A stretch of 32,507 bases of DNA from positions 1-32,507 of the forward strand of contig JACPLZ010000027.1 of the NCBI GenBank assembly GCA_016186245.1, in the 5' to 3' direction. A program made the translations under genes and the position numbers. Source of the DNA: Candidatus Peregrinibacteria bacterium (GTDB lineage: Bacteria; Patescibacteriota; Gracilibacteria; UBA1369; LOWO2-01-FULL-3). Under the pieces are notes generated by a model, which was not told the DNA's origin, did no database searches, and worked only from the letters and a program-made list of their open reading frames with translations. Numbering within the stretch: the stretch's first letter is position 1; the number at the start of each line of letters is the position of its first letter. Shown here piece by piece: positions 1-10,100 of this stretch.

Positions 1-1
1 C

Positions 2-3000
2 ACTGTCAAAGATGGTGAAACCAAGACTCTCGTACTCAGACTCGATGTAGGAGATGGAGCAGCAACCACGAAGGCCGGTTTTGAAATTGCCAGCAAGGAG
101 AAAGTAGAGATTACTGGGGCGGACGTAAGCGGTACTTTCCCTGCGCAGGGTGATGAATTCAATCTTGCAACTGACGAAGTCGGAACATTGACTGTCGAAA
201 AAAACGGCACTCTTACCAATCCAAAAGTTGGTGAAGACGGCGTAACTATTGCTAAATTCAAAATGACAACTTCCGGAGAAGGAGCAGTGATCAGCAGACT
301 GGGATTGCTTCTTACCGGTACAGTCAGTGTCAATGATGCTCAGAATTTCAAATTATATGTATCTGGCACGACTGATCCTATAGCTGAAGTCGCCGCTGTA
401 GACAGTAATGATCTCATCAACTTCACTATGCCTGATGCCGGCTATACGATAGCAAAGGGTGATAGTAAGAGCTTCTATATCAATGCGGACTTTAATACGG
501 GTCGTAGTTCTGATAGTGTCAAGGTTTACATCGATCAGGATACGGACGTAGTTACAACCGGTGATAAGTATGGTTTCGGTTTGGCTATTACCAGGACGCT
601 TTATGATGGTAATCCTGACGCTTGTCTCAATGGTTCTTCCAACGATTGTTCTTACAGCAGTCTGCAGGGAGGAGATATCACTATCACTACAAGCGGACCG
701 GCAGCTACAAACATTGCAAAGAATGGCAAGGATGTCTCACTTATGGAGTTCAGTATAACTTCTGTATCTGAAGTTACATTTAAGAAATTTCCATTAAGTT
801 TGACTGCAACTGAAGCGGACGCTACGGAAGGGCTTATGAACGCTACGGCATCAAACTTTACAGATATCAAGATTACCAACGTTGATACTGGCAAAGAAAC
901 ATTTACGGCAGTTGATGCAGGCGTGTTTAAGACAACAATCGGTGGCGCCACTGCCATTACCGAAGCCGCAGGTGACAACGCCGAAGCTTATCATATCTTT
1001 ACGGATAATGTCACTATTGCCGCTGGTGAAACGCTTAATTTGAAACTTACTGTAGATATAGCGAATACCGACACCCTGGATGGCATGACATTGATTGCAC
1101 AATTGCCTCTTGGTGATAGTACGAGCTATCCTGAAGTAAGAGACGTCAATAACAAAGTTTTGACAAATTCAAGCAGTCTTACGCCGGCAGCCGATATTAC
1201 GGCTAAAACGATGACTGTTAAGGTTCCATCTTTGACATTGTCATTGGGTTCAACTCCGGTCGTAAATGGTAGCAATTACGTAAAAGGTGCCAAGGGGGTT
1301 CCATTTACAGGTATAGTATTTGCTTGTGGAGACGCTTCCAGCTGTAAAGTTACGGACGTATCCTTGGTTGGTACAGTGGATGAAACTGGTGCCACTACTG
1401 CCGCTGCTACTTTCCCAACAACAGCGACAAATCCTGGTTTGGATGGCGCTATTCAGGTGAACTCCATAGTCGGTAGTGTATGGCTTGAAGATATAGACGG
1501 TAACATAGTTGCTGCCGCCAAGAGTGTTGCTGCAAACTCTGGTGCTGTAACCTTTACGAACGTAAATTGGACTATTTCTGCCGGTTCAAGCCCAGTGCTT
1601 TATGTTAAGGGCGACATATCTGCAAGCGCTTTCAAGTCTAGCGATGCGGACGCCGTAGCATTCAAGGTGACCGCGGCCAGCAGCGTAACAGCAGAAGATA
1701 AAGACGGTAATTCCATCACTCCAACAGGTACCGTAAATCACCCAAGTGTAACCACGGCTTCTACTTGGGTAGTGGTACTGGGAGGCGGTTCATTGACCGT
1801 TGCGGTTGACGCTGATACTGCGCAGGAAGATATTATTCTTGCCGGATCCACCGGTGTTGAAGTATCAAAATTCAAATTCACCACAACGAACGAAGCATTC
1901 AAGGTAAAGGCTTTGGCAATTAATAACAGGCAGTCCGGTGCTACTACAGCCACTTTGGGTGATTATGACAACAACGTTAAGCAGGTTACCCTTAGCTATA
2001 CAAATAGCGCGGGCGCAGCTGAATCCAAGACCGCATCTCTCGTTTCAGGCACAGCAAACTTCTCAGGTTTGGATTTTTACATCGGAAAGGACAATAGCGC
2101 TGTAATTACTGTGAAAGCCGATACCAACACTATTTCCAGTGGTTCTGCTACCGCCGGAGAATATGTTGACATGAACCTTGGCTTCAACAATTTTGAGGCA
2201 ATAGCTCAATCCAGTGGTGAAACCTACAAAGGCGATAAGATTGACGCAACTGTAAGCGCTGATTCTGATCTTGATTTTGGTACAATAACCTGGACGGACG
2301 GTACCAACATCGATATCAACACGGCGGCGGATATTGCCACGGCTACTGCCGGCGGCACGGTAACTCTTACCGTTAATGATGAAACTGACGGCAATCCCCC
2401 AAATCTGCCGGTTGGTACGCTGCTTTGTCAGGACAGTAGCACTACTTGTTCCGGCAAGGCTGTATTCGTTGTAACCGCTTGGACAGAAGGCTCAACATTT
2501 ACTGACGCCGGTAATACTGGTGACAGTATCACAGCAATAGTCCTTGACAACGCAGATACTGCCGTAGCTGATGCTGATAATCTTGTTTACTCTCTTCCTG
2601 GAAGTGGTTATCTGACTTCGGCCAATAGGCTGCATGTTTACGAAACAAGGCCAACTCTGGCTCTTGCTGCAGCCTCTCCATCTGGATCAAGAAGTACAAG
2701 TTCCAGCGATGACGCATTTGTGTTCACAGTCAACGCCAACGTCCTGGAGCAGGTTAACTTAAGAGCAGGTACTGAATTAACAGGCACTATGCTTGATGGT
2801 GTTGGTACGCCTTGTGCCATTTCAACTGTTACTGCTGCTGGATTGCAGGTAGATGGTTCAGCCCAATTGTGTACCTTGGATGCCTTGGCGGCCGGAGATT
2901 CATTCTCATTCGCTACTACCGCAATGACCGACTACGACAGAATATCCTTTTGGATAAACGTGGTTGACACAGCTGGTGGTACAGATTCTGCCTTTGCCGA

Positions 3001-3715
3001 TTACAAGGTTAGTACAGGTACGGCTCAGGCTACATTTACCGCTGGCACAGCTACGGCCCTATCTCAAACAATCTGTGGTGCCGATCAGGCGACCCTTACA
3101 ACGGCTGAATGGTATTTCTGTGATACTCAATTGCCAAAAGATGCCGGTACTTTAACCCACGTACATTTCGAATTTGATGAAACTACCGAACTTGCTGATA
3201 CGGACTTGGTATACATCGATGAAATCTGGCTGTACAACGACAAGATAAAGATAGACATAGCGACAGATGCCGATCTTGACACTTATGCCAACAATGCGAC
3301 CAACGCAGGTTCGCCAGTGGCAGTTCTTCTGAAGGAAGGTTCTACCACCAAGGCGACTGGCTATGTTACGACCACGACTAATGGCGCAAGCGCCACAAGT
3401 ACCGGTTCTATAACATTTATCCCAACCACTCAGATTGAAGTTGCCAAGAACACAACCAAGACTTTGACTGTCAACCTAAACTCTGGAGACCTTATCAACG
3501 AGGATACAGGTTCAGACGATCCGGTTACATTCTCGATCGCTCTTGGATCTTCACTTGAGGGTACGGTAACGTCTGGTGGCTTCTGGTGGAATGATACCAA
3601 TGTCGACCTTGACAAGAATGGCACAACAACGGCTGCGGAATTGACAGCCAGTGCTATTAAGTGGGTTGGTAAAGTTTCATCAACAACACTTACGGGTAAC
3701 ACTGTTAAGTACTAA
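2..3715 (+). CDS. Large cell-surface/S-layer-like protein, 5'-truncated by the window edge
   Basis: Frame is open from base 2 (TVKDGETKTLVLRLDVGDGA...) through the track ORF at 188..3715. Composition is Thr/Ser/Ala/Asp/Val-rich with repetitive beta-sandwich-like character. Followed by an intrinsic terminator. No SLH domain visible at the C-terminus. Confidence 0.8.
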   Translation, partial: TVKDGETKTLVLRLDVGDGAATTKAGFEIASKEKVEITGADVSGTFPAQGDEFNLATDEVGTLTVEKNGTLTNPKVGEDGVTIAKFKMTTSGEGAVISRLGLLLTGTVSVNDAQNFKLYVSGTTDPIAEVAAVDSNDLINFTMPDAGYTIAKGDSKSFYINADFNTGRSSDSVKVYIDQDTDVVTTGDKYGFGLAITRTLYDGNPDACLNGSSNDCSYSSLQGGDITITTSGPAATNIAKNGKDVSLMEFSITSVSEVTFKKFPLSLTATEADATEGLMNATASNFTDIKITNVDTGKETFTAVDAGVFKTTIGGATAITEAAGDNAEAYHIFTDNVTIAAGETLNLKLTVDIANTDTLDGMTLIAQLPLGDSTSYPEVRDVNNKVLTNSSSLTPAADITAKTMTVKVPSLTLSLGSTPVVNGSNYVKGAKGVPFTGIVFACGDASSCKVTDVSLVGTVDETGATTAAATFPTTATNPGLDGAIQVNSIVGSVWLEDIDGNIVAAAKSVAANSGAVTFTNVNWTISAGSSPVLYVKGDISASAFKSSDADAVAFKVTAASSVTAEDKDGNSITPTGTVNHPSVTTASTWVVVLGGGSLTVAVDADTAQEDIILAGSTGVEVSKFKFTTTNEAFKVKALAINNRQSGATTATLGDYDNNVKQVTLSYTNSAGAAESKTASLVSGTANFSGLDFYIGKDNSAVITVKADTNTISSGSATAGEYVDMNLGFNNFEAIAQSSGETYKGDKIDATVSADSDLDFGTITWTDGTNIDINTAADIATATAGGTVTLTVNDETDGNPPNLPVGTLLCQDSSTTCSGKAVFVVTAWTEGSTFTDAGNTGDSITAIVLDNADTAVADADNLVYSLPGSGYLTSANRLHVYETRPTLALAAASPSGSRSTSSSDDAFVFTVNANVLEQVNLRAGTELTGTMLDGVGTPCAISTVTAAGLQVDGSAQLCTLDALAAGDSFSFATTAMTDYDRISFWINVVDTAGGTDSAFADYKVSTGTAQATFTAGTATALSQTICGADQATLTTAEWYFCDTQLPKDAGTLTHVHFEFDETTELADTDLVYIDEIWLYNDKIKIDIATDADLDTYANNATNAGSPVAVLLKEGSTTKATGYVTTTTNGASATSTGSITFIPTTQIEVAKNTTKTLTVNLNSGDLINEDTGSDDPVTFSIALGSSLEGTVTSGGFWWNDTNVDLDKNGTTTAAELTASAIKWVGKVSSTTLTGNTVKY

Positions 3716-3754
3716 TAGTAACTTTACGGATTTCGACAAAATAAGAGTTTAAGC

Positions 3755-3789
3755 AAAAAGCCCCTCAGTAAAACGGGGGGCTTTTTTTT
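3755..3789 (+). terminator. Rho-independent terminator after the surface protein gene
   Basis: AAAAAGCCCCTCAGTAAAACGGGGGGCTTTTTTTT: GC-rich stem followed by a T-tract. Confidence 0.9.
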
Positions 3790-3857
3790 ATTCCAAAAAT
3801 TTGATATAAACAAATGCGTCATTGTTGAACAGTTCATTATTCATTTAAAACCTAAAT

Positions 3858-4412
3858 ATGAAAAAAATAACATCAATACTGATTATTTCAAGTTTTTTAT
3901 TTGCCGCCTGCGGCAATAGTAAATGGGATAAAACTGACAAGGATATATCACCGGAACAAAAGACTTATGAGGAAAATATAATTAGTGAGCAAATGACCAT
4001 ATTGGAAAAAGATTCAACGGACGTTAAGGCTCTTTTCCAGGTAGCCTTTGAGTACCAATTTCTTGGCGAATACAGAAAGGCCGTGAATTACTACGAAAAG
4101 GTCATTAAAATCGATGCCGGCCACATAGCGGCGCTTAACAATCTGGCAGATATATATGAACAAATCGGGGAATACGACACATCTGCAGAATACATAAAAC
4201 AGCTTTATCCTCTAATGCCAGATAGTGCGGAAACAATAAAGGATACCGTCAGAATTCTCCTTTTGGCGGGAGATGACATAAGTGCCGAACAAGCTCTGGA
4301 AAATTTTGCAAAACTGAAAAGAGAAGGAGGAGAAACATCTAAAGAAACTACCAAGCTCATTTCATCTTTAAAGCAGCAAATAGAGGATTACCAGCGATCA
4401 GTCGGAAAATAG
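3858..4412 (+). CDS. TPR-containing lipoprotein
   Basis: Signal peptide with lipobox (MKKITSILIISSFLFAAC); TPR-like helices (ALFQVAFEYQFLGEYRKAVNYYEKVIKIDAGHIAALNNLADIYEQIGEYDTS). Confidence 0.8.
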   Translation: MKKITSILIISSFLFAACGNSKWDKTDKDISPEQKTYEENIISEQMTILEKDSTDVKALFQVAFEYQFLGEYRKAVNYYEKVIKIDAGHIAALNNLADIYEQIGEYDTSAEYIKQLYPLMPDSAETIKDTVRILLLAGDDISAEQALENFAKLKREGGETSKETTKLISSLKQQIEDYQRSVGK

Positions 4413-4565
4413 GGAACCAACCGATATTATGTCAAAGGAAAATATCGCCACCCTTTTGCTGCATAACCTCAATAATGATAACATCCGAAGAGTAAAACTG
4501 TATCAAAATGCGTTCCCATACGTATTCTAAATACAGAACCGTTATCATTTAATTTTGCAAAAATC

Positions 4566-6902
4566 ATGAACAAAATTACACGTTCATTTTCCGGACTTGT
4601 TTTATTGGTAGGCCTATTTTTAACGTCAGGACTTACAGCGTTTGCTATTGCGCCTACCGGCACAATGTCGATGACAAGCCAAAGTATTGCCACCTCATCA
4701 AGCGGTACCGCGAATAATACCATTACCGTCACTGCGGCAAACACTGAAATACTGGCGGCAAATGATCTTCATATAAAAATTCCTGATGCTGTCAATGCTC
4801 ACTGGGATACTACCGATACTTCAGCAACATACGTTTTTTCAGGCGCGGGCGCAGCCAATGCCACGGTTGTTTTATCGAACAGCAATAAGACAATCACCAT
4901 TGATATAACCACAAATCTTGATGCAACCAGTAATATTCAGGTCTCGGGATTAAAGTTCCAGGGTGACGCAGCGTCAGCATCGGGAACCTTACAATGGGCG
5001 GTTGATAATGCAACTGTTGGTTCAGCAACCTTCAATTCAGTCGCAAGCAGCGCCGCCTTGACGGTAACTGCAACGGATGCAGATGCAACTTTAGTGTTAG
5101 CCGATACTAACGCGGGAGACTTTGGCATAGCAACATTGGAATTAAACCTCTCTGTAGCTTTGGCTAATACGGATACAATAACATTTACCGCCCCCGCCGA
5201 ATTAGATGTCAGCGGTTTGACTGCCGCTACCAATCTTACGGGAACGCTGGAGGGTGGAAGTGGTATCACCTGTAATGATTCCGGTCAAATTGTAACCTGT
5301 ACAATAGATGGTGCATCGGCTGCTGCCGCAAATGACTTAACAATCATATTTCCGGCTAGTGCAGTCGGTATTTCAGGAGCCTCGGTAGGAACAACAGACA
5401 TAACAGATTTGGCTGTAAATGATACTTCGCTATCTGGAGCAGATATCAATTCGGACGCCACGGTTGCTGTAACGGATATAATAGTAGGTGATCTCACTGC
5501 CACCAATGTAGCTCCTGAATCTCTAAGTCTTTCCACCATTTCTCCGACTACTTTCGCTTTTACGACAACAGCCCAAGTCCCTTCCGGTGCAAAAATAGTG
5601 GTTGTATACCCCGCCGGCTGGAATCTTGCCGGAGCAGCAGGCCAGGTGGGAAGTGCGTTATCTGGCTTAACGGGAACATGGACGGCCACCGTATCGAGCC
5701 AAACTCTCACATTGACTAAAACAGGTGGCTCAGCAGATGCGGCCGGCGCAAAAAGCTTGACACTCAATGGTATTATGACGCCTCCAAACGAAGGAAGTGG
5801 AGGCACATACAGCATAACAACAACAACTTCAACACCTGCAAATATAGAAACCGATGCGGCTGTAACGGCAGACACAATCATAGGAAAAGTTGCCAGCTCC
5901 ATAGTCGTTGGTTCACCAACTGGAGTAACTGTAACAGACGATACCAGTGGCGGTGTGCTTATAACCTGGGTGGATCCGTCCGGATCAGGCGACGCGACCA
6001 AAGACATAACGATATTGAAAGGTACTGCACCAATGCCGGTAAATGGCTCACAATATGCTTTAGTATTAAAAGGAGTACAAAAATATGTTGACGCGAATGT
6101 TAAGGCCGGTGATGTTGTATCGTACCAACTCAGAGCTAGTAATGGCAGCGGAGAGACGGGAACTACAACAGCCGCTGTAACATTTACCGTCGGCTCAACA
6201 GTTACTGGCACGACTACGGATGATACCGCAGCAGATGATACTGCCACAGATGACACGGTGGTGACAGATGATACCCTCGCAGAAGACACGGTAGCAGATG
6301 ATACTGTTGCTGATGACACGACGGCAGATGATACTACTGCGGAAGGTACATCGGCTGATGATGCAGCTGACGCAGATGGTACCGATGTTCCATTTGCAGA
6401 TATCGCGACACACTGGGCAAAAGATTTTATCACCGAGCTTTACACGGCGGGAGTAGTCAAGAGCGCGACTGCCTTCAATCCTGATAATGACATCACCAGA
6501 GGCGAATTTACCAAAATGGTAATGGAGGCATTTGACATCGAAAAGGGCAGTGCAAGCACAACCGCATTCTCCGATGTAAAAAATCACTGGGCGGCAGCCT
6601 ACGCTGACGGCGCCAAGAAAGCGGGATTGATCAACGGTTACTCTGATGGCACATTCAAGCCCGACGCTAAGATCAGCAGAGCTGAAGCGATGAAGATTTT
6701 ACTTGAAGCTACAAGCTATGAAAAAAATGCCGCAGCTTCCGGATTTAAGGACGTGAAGGCTGGAGACTGGTTTGCGGTTTATGTAAACTATGCCGTGAGA
6801 GCCAAGATTTTAAGCGGATTCTCTGACAACACATTCCGTCCGCTCAACAATATGACCAGAGGTGAAGTTGCTAAAGTGATAGTGAAAGTGCTTGGAATGT
6901 AA
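4566..6902 (+). CDS. SLH-domain cell-surface protein (Ig/FN3-like domains, Asp/Thr-rich linker, three C-terminal SLH repeats)
   Basis: Signal peptide; FN3-like segment near VLITWVDPSG; linker of ADDT repeats; SLH motifs DIATHWAKDFITELYTAGVV, DVKNHWAAAYADGAKKAGLINGYSDGTFKPD, DVKAGDWFAVYVNYAVRAKILSGFSDNTFRP. Confidence 0.92.
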   Translation: MNKITRSFSGLVLLVGLFLTSGLTAFAIAPTGTMSMTSQSIATSSSGTANNTITVTAANTEILAANDLHIKIPDAVNAHWDTTDTSATYVFSGAGAANATVVLSNSNKTITIDITTNLDATSNIQVSGLKFQGDAASASGTLQWAVDNATVGSATFNSVASSAALTVTATDADATLVLADTNAGDFGIATLELNLSVALANTDTITFTAPAELDVSGLTAATNLTGTLEGGSGITCNDSGQIVTCTIDGASAAAANDLTIIFPASAVGISGASVGTTDITDLAVNDTSLSGADINSDATVAVTDIIVGDLTATNVAPESLSLSTISPTTFAFTTTAQVPSGAKIVVVYPAGWNLAGAAGQVGSALSGLTGTWTATVSSQTLTLTKTGGSADAAGAKSLTLNGIMTPPNEGSGGTYSITTTTSTPANIETDAAVTADTIIGKVASSIVVGSPTGVTVTDDTSGGVLITWVDPSGSGDATKDITILKGTAPMPVNGSQYALVLKGVQKYVDANVKAGDVVSYQLRASNGSGETGTTTAAVTFTVGSTVTGTTTDDTAADDTATDDTVVTDDTLAEDTVADDTVADDTTADDTTAEGTSADDAADADGTDVPFADIATHWAKDFITELYTAGVVKSATAFNPDNDITRGEFTKMVMEAFDIEKGSASTTAFSDVKNHWAAAYADGAKKAGLINGYSDGTFKPDAKISRAEAMKILLEATSYEKNAAASGFKDVKAGDWFAVYVNYAVRAKILSGFSDNTFRPLNNMTRGEVAKVIVKVLGM

Positions 6903-6910
6903 TAAAAATT

Positions 6911-7020
6911 GTGTCATGCCGAACTTGTTTCGGCATCTACATTACATAGATCCTGAAACAAGTTCAGGATGACACGGTAAAGTTCAGGATGACACGGTAA
7001 AAATCAGGATGACACGATAA
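6911..7020. repeat. Intergenic double-hairpin palindromic repeat followed by three 20-bp tandem partial copies
   Basis: 6911-6978 is an inverted repeat (GTGTCATGCCGAACTTGTTTCGGCATCT ... AGATCCTGAAACAAGTTCAGGATGACAC). It is followed by 20-bp units at 6961-6980, 6981-7000 and 7001-7020 ((A)GTTCAGGATGACACGGTAA). Confidence 0.9.
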
Positions 7021-7037
7021 TAACATTGATAAAACTG

Positions 7038-7067
7038 AGCCCCTGCCCAAAGCGGGGGCTTTTTAAT
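7038..7067 (+). terminator. Rho-independent terminator
   Basis: AGCCCCTGCCCAAAGCGGGGGCTTTTTAATT. Confidence 0.9.
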
Positions 7068-7179
7068 TAAAAAACACTTCTATGATTTAGCGAGTGAGAA
7101 GAAAAATTTTCTCTAACGACAATCTCTAAATATAAATATAATACCAGCCAGATAATTTATCCTCTAACTTCAATGAAAA

Positions 7180-10100
7180 ATGAGTAACAAATCTCACCCT
7201 GTATTTAAAAAGCTACTGTCCTGGTTGACCAGCGTGAGCATCATTGCAATGACTTTAGTTGTCACTATGCCGATACCGGTGGCAAACGCTGCTCCGACAA
7301 CATCGGTGCTCTTAAGCGCTAGATTTAGAGAAGACGGTCTTGCCGCACACAGGAACAACCTATTGGTAACATTTACAGAACCGGTGTGTGGAAATTCAGA
7401 CTGTACTGCTGGATTATCAGTTAGTAATTTTACTGTTACCACGGATAACGGAACGGGTATGCAATTCATCATGTCTGTTGTCCACACTGCCGGTACCAAT
7501 TGGGCGCTGCTGATTATGAATGCTGATTCCGAAGCCACCGATACGGGAAACACAATCATGGCCAACGAGGTATACACTCCAAGCGGAATGCTTCTGGCTG
7601 ATTCTACTGTTACTACTTCATTTACGCGTGACACAACCGCCCCAACGGTAAGCGCCAAGAGGGTCAAAACTGCCACCGATGATATAATATTGCAGTTTAG
7701 CGAACCTGTATCAGATGAACAGGGCACCGGAGCCGCACTTGTGACTGGTGATTTTGCCTATACAGACGTCAGCCTGAATAATGCGGCATCGCTTGATGCG
7801 ATCACTTATACCGGCGATGCCACATGGGTCTATTTAAGTACAAATGCCAACGTTGATACTACTGCTGATGCTGCGGATACCCTTGGCCCAACCGATAATA
7901 AAATCTATGACATGCTTGGTAACGAATGGGTAGAAGCGGCTACGGCCATCAGCACCTTTACGGCTGACTCTACAGCTCCAGCGATTTCATCTGCTTACGC
8001 AATGATTGGCGAAGATGCAACCGGTGGCAACGACCTGGTTTATTTAACTTTTTCCGAACCGGTTTTTAATGCTAATACCGCCTCCGGTAATCTTGCCGAC
8101 ACAGATTTTGCCGTAAGTGCAGGGACCATCAGTACGGTAACTCATACCGCAGGCAATGCATTTGCTATCATGGATCTTGCTGCCAATAAAACCTCAATGG
8201 GCACTGTAGATGGTCAGGGAGGATCCGATGATATTTTTGATGCGTTTGGCAATGCTCTGGCTGCAGGAACAACAACGACCATCGATGATAATACCATGCC
8301 CGTGTTGCAGGGGGTCTGGATAAATCAATTTATAGATCACGCCAATGTCGCGCCAACGTCCATAGGAACCAACATTCTCACAACAGTAGCACTGGTGACA
8401 GCAGAAGCATCTACGACCTTTCCAACAGAAGGGGCAAACATGCTTAAAATGACAGATGGAACAGGGCTTGCGGCAGATGAAGGCTTTATGGCTCAAGCCA
8501 AGCTTCAATTATTCGATACTACAAATGATGTTTTTGAATATACACAGGTGAAATTCGATGCTTATTTTGAGGATAGCAGCGGGGCGATTACTCTTGATGA
8601 TAATTCAGACATTCAATTTGTCATCAATGATGCCGCTAATTTTACAACCGCATCTCAATGGGCAATAACAACAGATTTACCGGAAAAAACCTGGACTACG
8701 GTAACCATAGATTTAACCGCAGCAGTTACAGAAGGTACTGCATTAACAGCCTTAACTACGAATCCGATATATTGGGGTATTGCAGTCAATGCTACCACCG
8801 ATATAGCGACCAGTGATGTTTTATATATTGATAATGTGCGTTTTTCCAGAGGCGCTTCCTCCAATTCAAACAGAGTGATACTTGAGTACAGCGAATCTGT
8901 GAATTTGACAGGTGATCCTGCTGTTGGCGCCAGTGCTGCCAGTACGACAAGTATGGGTGACATGCAGACAAATAAAGCTCTCGGAGGATTTGGTGCTTTT
9001 GCTTCAGGTACGTACACGACAAAAGCAGGTAGTAATACGGTAACAAAAAACGACGCCGGTAACACATATACAATAGATTTAGCCATTCGGCAGGGCGGTC
9101 TAATTACTTCCGCTTCACCGGTGACTTTAAGTGGATTATTCACGCCAACTGCCACAGTAACCGATGTAGACGGCAATATCATAGCAGTTACATCAACCAT
9201 GACTCCACAGACGGTAATAGATACGCTTGATGTTACGACCGCCGCCACAGCAGTAACTAATTTCAACCCTGCTCTTACTCAAAACGGTACTGTAAAACTT
9301 GAATGGACAGCGCCAAGCCAAACTGCTGCGACATTTTCCCACTATGTCGTAACATATGGCACCAGCGCGAGTGTAAGCGTGGCAAGCAGCCTTTGGGATG
9401 ATTCCAATGACGCGGCTTTGGCAACTGCCACAACGGCTACAACTACAGTTACAGGATTGACAAACGGAACAACGTATTATTTTAATATAGCAGCAGTAGA
9501 TATAAAAGGTATTCCCACAAGTTTTGTAACAGAAAGAAATGCTACCGCAGGTGAGACATCGGCAACCGAAACTACCGCTCCGGGCTTACCTACAGGTATT
9601 GCTGCCACAGTAAACGGCAGCGGTAAAGTTGTATTAACATGGACGGATCCTACCGATGGCGATTTATCCAAGATTGAAATTGCCAAGTCTACCGGTACGG
9701 GAGTTGATCCTTCGAGTATGTTAGCTTCTATTGACAAAGGCGTAAAAACATATACTGATAATAATGTAAAAATAGGGGATGTAGTAAACTACAAACTGAG
9801 GGCGATTGATACAAATGACAACAGAAGCAGCTTCACGGCTGTTACAAGTATCACTGTATCTCTCACTCCAGCTTCAGATGACACGGTTGCAGACGACACA
9901 ACTACCGACGATACCGTTACCAACGATACGGCTGACGACACCACAACCAACGCAACAGTCGCCCTAACCGCCGTTGGAGATTCAGGAGTTACCGCGGATG
10001 CCTCATTCACAGAAGCTGAAGATGGCAGTCTTGGAGTAGATATCACGCCAACCGGCACAAATGCTGCCATGACCTACCCGGCACATATCCATTCCGGCAC

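Noticed and set aside
4429-4530. 33-codon ORF MSKENIATLLLHNLNNDNIRRVKLYQNAFPYVF between the TPR lipoprotein and an SLH gene
   Set aside because: Too short, with no convincing ribosome-binding site or homology; cannot be distinguished from chance.
5285-6433. 382-aa minus-strand ORF (and others such as 8655..9266, 10003..10566, 652..978, 9789..10070) antisense to the surface proteins
   Set aside because: Low-complexity Val/Ser/Ala-rich translations that mirror the Thr/Asp/Ala-rich sense genes; codon-composition artefacts.
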